From: DATNFP01 sp035606335
GTDB taxonomy: Bacteria > Bacteroidota > Bacteroidia > Chitinophagales > Chitinophagaceae
DNA length: 38,010 nucleotides
Direction: 5' to 3'
Assembly: GCA_035606335.1 (NCBI GenBank)
Contig: DATNFP010000183.1
Span: 1-38,010, forward strand
Shown piece after piece: positions 33,986 to 38,010 of this stretch (position 1 is the stretch's first letter; the number at the start of each line of letters is the position of its first letter). The notes below the pieces were generated by a model. It had not been told where the DNA came from and did no database searches. It saw nothing but the letters and a program-made list of their open reading frames with translations. The position numbers and the translations under genes were made by a program.

Positions 33986-34420
33986 CTAATGATGAGGGGA
34001 TGATTGCGCCTTATCGCTGTCTTTTTTCCGCGACTTGATAAAATTAATGATCAGTTTGGCCGCTGCTTCTATTGCTTTCCATTTCAGGTAGCCTGTCACA
34101 AATCCTATTAGGAAGGACTTGAAAACATTTTTGTGTGGTTCTTTGTTGGCTCTATATTCTTCTTTGGCTTTTTTCTTATTCCTCCTGCTTTTGAAAAGAC
34201 CCATCAATGGTCCCGCTAATGCTATCCCTTTTTCCAGGCCTGATTCTGAAGATAATAGACTGCTTATTACAGAAAAAATACCCTTCGAAGATTTTTTTGA
34301 ACCCAATTGGATCTTTGGAAAAAAATCCTCATCCTCAGTTTGTTTTTTTATATAACTGAGTATCTGCTTCTCACGCTTTAGATCTTCCAGGCCATTTAGT
34401 CTCTTAGGATACAGTCTCAT
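33986..34420 (-). CDS. Small basic protein of the YtxH/holin-like operon, unknown function
   Basis: A 144-residue basic protein. The N-terminus is charged (RLNGLEDLKREKQIL), the middle has a Gly/Ser-rich weakly hydrophobic stretch (GLEKGIALAGPLMGLF), a Lys/Arg cluster follows (KSRRNKKKAKEEYRANK), and a second weakly hydrophobic region (SFLIGFVTGYLKWKAIEAAAKLIINFI) leads to a charged, His-rich tail. It probably lies at the membrane. No family is recognised. Third gene of the operon; ATG at 34420, 9 bases after the holin-like gene. Confidence 0.75.
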   Translation of the reverse strand: MRLYPKRLNGLEDLKREKQILSYIKKQTEDEDFFPKIQLGSKKSSKGIFSVISSLLSSESGLEKGIALAGPLMGLFKSRRNKKKAKEEYRANKEPHKNVFKSFLIGFVTGYLKWKAIEAAAKLIINFIKSRKKDSDKAQSSPHH

Positions 34421-34429
34421 AAAAAGCTT

Positions 34430-34795
34430 TTATGATTGCTTTTTCTCATTTTCATCCTCTTCATCATTTTCAGTGAGGATACGGATGAATAAGCCGGTAA
34501 ACACTTTTATTATTGGCTTTCTCAATGCAAAAGCTATTAGCAATAATACCACATACGTGCCTATAGCCATAAAAAACCCAAGAACACGCGAACCATTTGC
34601 TAATACCGTGTACCATTCTGCAAGCCCAAATCCAAGAAATATCAGGATAGCAAAGAATATAAGCAATGCTATCATGGTAAACATCATATGGCTCAAAATA
34701 GTAGAAGTGCGCTTTATAAAATTGATTTGGATCAATCTAAGGCGCACTTCTGCATATTGAGTTATTTTATCTTTCCACTTATTGATAAAATTCAT
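34430..34795 (-). CDS. Phage holin family (Actinobacteriophage holin 3-like) membrane protein
   Basis: A 121-residue membrane protein with two strong hydrophobic helices (MMFTMIALLIFFAILIFLGFGLAEW in outline, and GFFMAIGTYVVLLLIAFAL) flanked by charged ends; the C-terminal tail is acidic (ENDEEDENEKK). This matches the PF07332-like family that is widespread in bacterial chromosomes next to YtxH genes, so it is not evidence of a prophage. The ATG at 34795 is chosen over a TTG at 34807 that abuts the YtxH stop. Role probably in envelope stress; not established. Confidence 0.8.
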   Translation of the reverse strand: MNFINKWKDKITQYAEVRLRLIQINFIKRTSTILSHMMFTMIALLIFFAILIFLGFGLAEWYTVLANGSRVLGFFMAIGTYVVLLLIAFALRKPIIKVFTGLFIRILTENDEEDENEKKQS

Positions 34796-34807
34796 TGGGA
34801 TAGCCAA

Positions 34808-35002
34808 TTAAGCATTGTAGATCTCTTCTTCCAGATCCTCTCCTTTCTTCGCAAATTTCTTTTTCAGGCTGTTGAAGTTGTCTTTCAGCTTGTCCATTGT
34901 TTCCTGGCGTGTGTCTTTATCAGTGGCAAGAATATAACCAACGGCTGCGCCTACTGCAGCACCGATCAATAATGTAGCAACGGTTTTACCAGTGTTTGCC
35001 AT
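34808..35002 (-). CDS. YtxH domain-containing small membrane protein
   Basis: A 64-residue protein: short N-terminus, one Gly/Ala-rich membrane helix (VATLLIGAAVGAAVGYILA, residues 8-26) with the YtxH GxxxGxxxG-like pattern, then a charged amphipathic coiled-coil tail (TRQETMDKLKDNFNSLKKKF in outline). YtxH proteins are small stress-linked envelope proteins of unknown mechanism. ATG at 35002 (MANTGKT) is preferred to a TTG at 35026. First gene of a three-gene minus-strand operon; it diverges from the AI-2E-type transporter gene. Confidence 0.85.
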   Translation of the reverse strand: MANTGKTVATLLIGAAVGAAVGYILATDKDTRQETMDKLKDNFNSLKKKFAKKGEDLEEEIYNA

Positions 35003-35104
35003 AATTAATATGTTTTTGTTTATCAATGATAGATGTCTCTTACAAAGGTAATAAATATCGTGCCATATTCTTTTGGTGGCAGGATTTTAATGAAACGATA
35101 AATA

Positions 35105-36208
35105 ATGGCAGTTTTCAAAAAGATAACTGCTTCATACAAAAGACCATATCAGCAAATGGGCCTTATTAACGCAGACAAGCTGAAACAATATTTATTACTG
35201 GCAGCTATTATTGCATTAGCTATTGTACTTGGCTGGCAGTTGCACTCTTATATCCCCGGCTTCCTGGTAGCTACTACTCTATATATTCTTATGAGGAAGT
35301 ATTATCTTAGGCTTACAATTATCAAAAACTGGAAAAAAATACCCACTGCTTTGCTGTTTATTTTTATTGCCCTGATCATCATCGGCCTCCCGGTAGTGCT
35401 ATTGCTACAACTGCTTATCCCTAAATTTCATCAATTCATCTCCGATCCCTCTCAGCTCAATAACAGTATCAATGTTGTTATCAATCATGTACATGAATAT
35501 TTTCCGCAGATTGATGTGAGCAAGCAACGGATAAGTGGGTTGATGAAAAGTTTAGCCTCTTCCTTACCTACCTTTTTGGGCGCTACTTTCGAGACCTTGC
35601 TTAATCTGCTCCTTGCATTTTTCTTTCTTTTCTTTATGCTTATTGATGGCAGAAAAATGGAACATGCCATACAGCGCTTCCTGCCATTAAAAGGCGAAAA
35701 TGTAGATAACCTTTGGGAAGCTACGCGCATCATGGTAGTGTCAAATGCTATTGGCTTGCCTCTTATGGCGGCTATACAAGCAGTTACAGCCACTATCGGA
35801 TATCTTATTTTCGGCGTTTCCGATGCTTTGTTGTGGGGTATTGTTACCGGCGCTTTTTCTTTATTTCCTATCGTCGGCACATCTCTTGTATGGATACCTA
35901 TCTCAATTTTTCTCTTCGCAAACGATCAGCCCGGCCAAGCCATTGGCGTATTGGCCTATTCCTCTATAGTAATTGTTAACCTCGACCATTTAATGCGTTT
36001 CACGCTTCTGAAAAAAATAGGCAATGTTCATCCTATTATAACAGCCTTAGGTGTATTGGTGGGTGTGCCATTATTTGGGTTTATGGGTTTCATATTCGGC
36101 CCGTTGCTTATTTCCTACCTGTTTCTATTACTTGAGGTTTATCGTATCGAATTTACTTACCGTCCTGCCGATGAAAAAGAATATATAAACCCTCCCGACA
36201 ATCCGTAG
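35105..36208 (+). CDS. AI-2E family transporter
   Basis: A 367-residue polytopic inner-membrane protein. Pairs of hydrophobic helices occur at about 28-65 and 80-102, a polar region with coiled-coil character spans 105-155, and further helices run to about 345. The C-terminal half has VSDALLWGIVTGAFSLFPIVGTSLVWIP and ALGVLVGVPLFGFMGFIFGPLL, which are signatures of the family. Members move AI-2, Na+/H+ or other solutes; the family name should not be read as function. Start ATG at 35105. It ends 4 bases from the convergent nadD stop. Confidence 0.9.
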   Translation: MAVFKKITASYKRPYQQMGLINADKLKQYLLLAAIIALAIVLGWQLHSYIPGFLVATTLYILMRKYYLRLTIIKNWKKIPTALLFIFIALIIIGLPVVLLLQLLIPKFHQFISDPSQLNNSINVVINHVHEYFPQIDVSKQRISGLMKSLASSLPTFLGATFETLLNLLLAFFFLFFMLIDGRKMEHAIQRFLPLKGENVDNLWEATRIMVVSNAIGLPLMAAIQAVTATIGYLIFGVSDALLWGIVTGAFSLFPIVGTSLVWIPISIFLFANDQPGQAIGVLAYSSIVIVNLDHLMRFTLLKKIGNVHPIITALGVLVGVPLFGFMGFIFGPLLISYLFLLLEVYRIEFTYRPADEKEYINPPDNP

Positions 36209-36212
36209 TTAG

Positions 36213-36785
36213 CTATTTCTGATAATACTTGTTTGTCTGGATATATTCCATCACCGGATCAGGTACAATATATTTTATCGATTTTTTGTCCTTTATCAGT
36301 TTCCTGATAAATGTAGATGATATTTCAAGTAGCGGCGCATATAGCAATGTTATATCAGCTCCATGCCTTTCCTTTATTTCAAATCCCGGCCTGCTGTATA
36401 CTATAAACGGATATTGGCTTACCAGTTGTTCATAATTTTTCCAGCGATGTATATTCTGGAAGCTGTCAGAACCCATAATAATAGAAAAACGCTCCAACGG
36501 GAATTTCTCGGTGAGGTAAGTAAGGGTATCTATTGTGTAAGATGGTTTGGGCAGATGAAACTCCACATTGCTTGCCCTGAATTTCGGGTTATCTTCTATC
36601 GCAAGGTTTACCAGGTGCAATCTGTCATATTCGTTTAGCAATGAATGAGAATCCTTTAGAGGATTATGAGGAGATATTACAAACCATATCTTATCTATTT
36701 CGGTATTCTCAATTACATAATTAGCGACGATTAAATGACCCGTATGTATAGGATTAAAGCTGCCGAAATACAACCCGATATGCAT
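36213..36785 (-). CDS. nadD: Nicotinate-nucleotide adenylyltransferase
   Basis: A 190-residue nucleotidyltransferase that makes nicotinate adenine dinucleotide from NaMN and ATP in NAD synthesis. GSFNPIHTGH (8-17) holds the HxGH motif (H14, H17), and the second motif is EISSTFIRKLI near residue 160. IMGSDSFQNIHRWKNYEQL is the conserved middle segment. Length is normal. Start ATG at 36785. Confidence 0.95.
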   Translation of the reverse strand: MHIGLYFGSFNPIHTGHLIVANYVIENTEIDKIWFVISPHNPLKDSHSLLNEYDRLHLVNLAIEDNPKFRASNVEFHLPKPSYTIDTLTYLTEKFPLERFSIIMGSDSFQNIHRWKNYEQLVSQYPFIVYSRPGFEIKERHGADITLLYAPLLEISSTFIRKLIKDKKSIKYIVPDPVMEYIQTNKYYQK

Positions 36786-36918
36786 GCCGCAAAACTAATA
36801 AAAAGCACCTAACGGTTTGGGATGGGAATAAGTTTATTCAAAAAATAATACGCAGATTAACTAATTATTCAAATAGGAAGAAAGTAATTTCCTACTGGTA
36901 TACACAATATATTTTATA

Positions 36919-36926
36919 TAAATTTG
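36919..36926 (+). promoter_or_regulatory. Candidate -7 box (TAAATTTG) upstream of the small exported-protein cluster
   Basis: TAAATTTG is a full match to TAnnTTTG and ends 37 bases before the ATG at 36964. It is inside a 178-base gap that is otherwise AT-rich with no other clear feature. No convincing -33 TTG was seen. Confidence 0.4.
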
Positions 36927-36963
36927 AGATGATCGTTAGTTCTTCAAAATAAAAATCATTAGA

Positions 36964-37383
36964 ATGAAACCTATATTAATAACCTTACTTCTGACGCTAC
37001 TAATAATTGCCTCTTCATGGAATAATGATAGCTGTAAAAACATCAGAAACGGATCATTTGAATCGGCTTTTGTCAAAAGGAAAGGCTATAAAGGTGTTAT
37101 GGTACGGCATGATAGCATACAACTTGAAACCATAAATGGAAAATTGGGTTGGGACACTTGCATATATCAGGTTAAATGGCATCCTAATTGTGAATACACA
37201 TTAAAAGTGATATATAGTAATTTTTTAGATGAATCACCTTTCAAACTTGGAGATAGCATTAACATTTATATAGATAAGATAATTAACGATAATGAAATTA
37301 TTTATCATTCGATTTTTAAACGCTATCCAGTTGTTCATGATACCATGTGGAAATTAGATGATAGTCATGTAAATATTCACTAA
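36964..37383 (+). CDS. Small exported protein, unknown function
   Basis: A 139-residue protein with a hydrophobic N-terminal signal (ILITLLLTLLIIASS, residues 4-18). Three cysteines follow: C24, C66 and C76. The pattern CKNIRNGSF after the signal and KWHPNCEYTLKV in the middle resembles a recurrent type of small secreted Bacteroidota protein (Cys, Asn-Gly-Thr/Ser-Phe, then Trp-x-x-Asn-Cys-x-Tyr), but I know no named family. C24 lacks a good lipobox (NDSC), so lipidation is doubtful. Start ATG at 36964. First of three consecutive exported-protein genes. Confidence 0.7.
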   Translation: MKPILITLLLTLLIIASSWNNDSCKNIRNGSFESAFVKRKGYKGVMVRHDSIQLETINGKLGWDTCIYQVKWHPNCEYTLKVIYSNFLDESPFKLGDSINIYIDKIINDNEIIYHSIFKRYPVVHDTMWKLDDSHVNIH

Positions 37384-37402
37384 AGTGGGATATCGACTAA
37401 AT

Positions 37403-37831
37403 ATGAAGCATCTAATATTGTTTTCGTCAGCACTAATTTTATCTATAGCAAGTAATGGCCAAAATCATTCAATGGCTCTTAAGCTAACAATATCTACACA
37501 TGAGTATAAGTTTAAAATTGGTGCCAATTACATACCACTTGATTTTGAATTAAAAAACGTGGGTAAATACCCTATAACTACACCATGGTTGCCGGTTGCA
37601 TTGCCGGTAGTAGACTCTTTTTTTATTGATGAAGGAGAAATATATTTCAAGATATACAATAAAGGAGTAGAGGGGCAAGACACAAATGCATTGTTTGATC
37701 CATATAAGCCAGATGTGGGAATATTACCTGATGTTGATAATCGATGCACAATACAACCTAATAAAGAAAGAAAAACAACGTTGAGAATGGTGGATTTTAC
37801 TGAAAAAAACAAGTCGGTCGATATAGCATAA
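37403..37831 (+). CDS. Small exported protein, apparently frameshifted near its 3' end
   Basis: A 142-residue frame from the ATG at 37403. The signal peptide MKHLILFSSALILSIASNGQ is followed by a beta-rich region (FKIGANYIPLDFELKNVGKYPIT) resembling an immunoglobulin-like fold. The zero frame ends at a TAA at 37829-37831 after the abrupt tail NKSVDIA. At 37804-37810 the codons read A_AAA_AAC, and in the -1 frame an open stretch continues to 37911. That extension, VGRYSITAIYIVRLKNG then YYIQKSNEIEIELEN, looks like the missing final strands of the same domain. A GTG at 37385 would add six residues; the ATG directly before the signal is preferred. No family recognised. Confidence 0.65.
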   Translation: MKHLILFSSALILSIASNGQNHSMALKLTISTHEYKFKIGANYIPLDFELKNVGKYPITTPWLPVALPVVDSFFIDEGEIYFKIYNKGVEGQDTNALFDPYKPDVGILPDVDNRCTIQPNKERKTTLRMVDFTEKNKSVDIA

Positions 37832-37911
37832 CCGCAATTTATATAGTAAGACTAAAAAATGGCTATTACATACAAAAATCCAACGAAATAGAAATTGAGT
37901 TAGAAAATTAA
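37804..37911 (+). pseudogene. -1 frame C-terminal extension of the 37403 gene
   Basis: Bases 37804-37911 are open in the -1 frame from the A-run to a TAA at 37909-37911. The encoded strand-rich segment makes sense as the end of the 37403 protein, giving a combined length of about 169 residues. The next gene starts 9 bases after this stop, a normal operon spacing, while it starts 89 bases after the zero-frame stop. Either the A run has lost or gained a base (true mutation or sequencing error), or ribosomes shift here. Confidence 0.55.
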
Positions 37912-37920
37912 ATGTAGTGT

Positions 37921-38010
37921 ATGATTAAGCATAACTTTCTTTTTGTGATTCTTGGATTTGTTATTATAGTAGCTTGTAATAATAATAACATACCACAATC
38001 TAAATTGCTT
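37921..38010 (+). CDS. Start of a predicted lipoprotein (partial)
   Basis: The ATG at 37921 opens a frame that runs off the window after 30 codons. The signal MIKHNFLFVILGFVIIVAC has a lipobox (IVAC) with the lipid-bearing Cys at residue 19, followed by an Asn-rich stretch (NNNNIPQSKLL). It begins 9 bases after the -1 frame stop of the preceding gene, so it is probably in the same operon. Nothing can be said about the mature domain. Confidence 0.65.
   Translation, partial: MIKHNFLFVILGFVIIVACNNNNIPQSKLL

Noticed and set aside
34430..34795. Prophage remnant suggested by a holin-like gene
   Set aside because: Chromosomal YtxH plus holin-like operons are common; no other phage gene, attachment site or integrase is present.
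35485..35880. 131-codon minus-strand frame
   Set aside because: Antisense to the AI-2E-family gene; no motif, and its composition mirrors the membrane protein on the other strand.
1..38010. tRNA, rRNA, CRISPR array or insertion sequence
   Set aside because: Reading both strands I found no cloverleaf with a T-loop, no regular spaced repeats and no transposase gene or terminal inverted repeats.

Overview
The window looks like a chromosomal segment of a Bacteroidota bacterium, probably of the Chitinophagales/Chitinophagaceae type. Evidence: two proteins carry C-terminal type IX secretion (T9SS, Por-secretion) sorting domains; there is a GWxTD-domain protein, a BshC-type bacillithiol enzyme, a YtxH + holin-like membrane operon, a TonB with a Gly/Asn-rich linker, several short lipoproteins, and candidate promoters with the Bacteroidota -7 box TAnnTTTG. 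This assignment rests on gene content and motifs; no database search was possible. I saw no rRNA, tRNA, CRISPR array, insertion sequence or prophage. Coding density is very high and no gene-free stretch exceeds about 210 bases.

Layout. 1-8.3 kb: the 3' end of an unrecognised gene, tonB-like, folC, then on the minus strand a long-form polyprenyl-P sugar transferase, a lipoprotein and a Gfo/Idh/MocA oxidoreductase, radC, and on the plus strand bshC. 8.4-15.9 kb: an outer-membrane beta-barrel protein, a 50-residue lipoprotein, then mpl, a DEDDh exonuclease and a polyprenol-P-mannose-synthase-like GT2; a WbqC-family protein, a GWxTD protein, dapF and recR. 16.1-18.7 kb: two tandem paralogous T9SS cargo proteins. 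18.7-23.6 kb: MazG-like, MoxR ATPase, a DinB/DUF1569-like protein, paaZ and an enoyl-CoA hydratase-family gene. 23.6-33.1 kb: a surface-polysaccharide locus. 33.1-36.8 kb: a universal stress protein, a three-gene small membrane-protein operon, an AI-2E-family transporter and nadD. 36.9-38 kb: a run of small exported proteins, one with an apparent frameshift, cut by the window edge.

How the parts fit. The 23.6-33.1 kb locus has the parts of a Wzx/Wzy-dependent polysaccharide pathway: a priming phosphoglycosyl transferase (32347), a flippase (29485), four glycosyltransferases (28268, 25880, 24777, 23644), a Wzy-like polymerase (26833) and an O-antigen ligase/polymerase-like protein (30967). No Wza/Wzc-type export or chain-length gene lies in the window. 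A second, long-form priming enzyme sits apart at 2472. Mpl and DapF point to a meso-diaminopimelate peptidoglycan with recycling. PaaZ plus a crotonase-fold protein is a fragment of the phenylacetate pathway without paaABCDE nearby.

A layout pattern stands out: of eight convergent gene pairs, five touch or lie within 7 bases of each other (two share a TTAA that gives both stop codons), while the other three are separated by a symmetrical hairpin that could end transcription from both sides. The most notable single anomaly is an A_AAA_AAC heptamer at 37804-37810, where a -1 shift restores a convincing C-terminus for a small exported protein.
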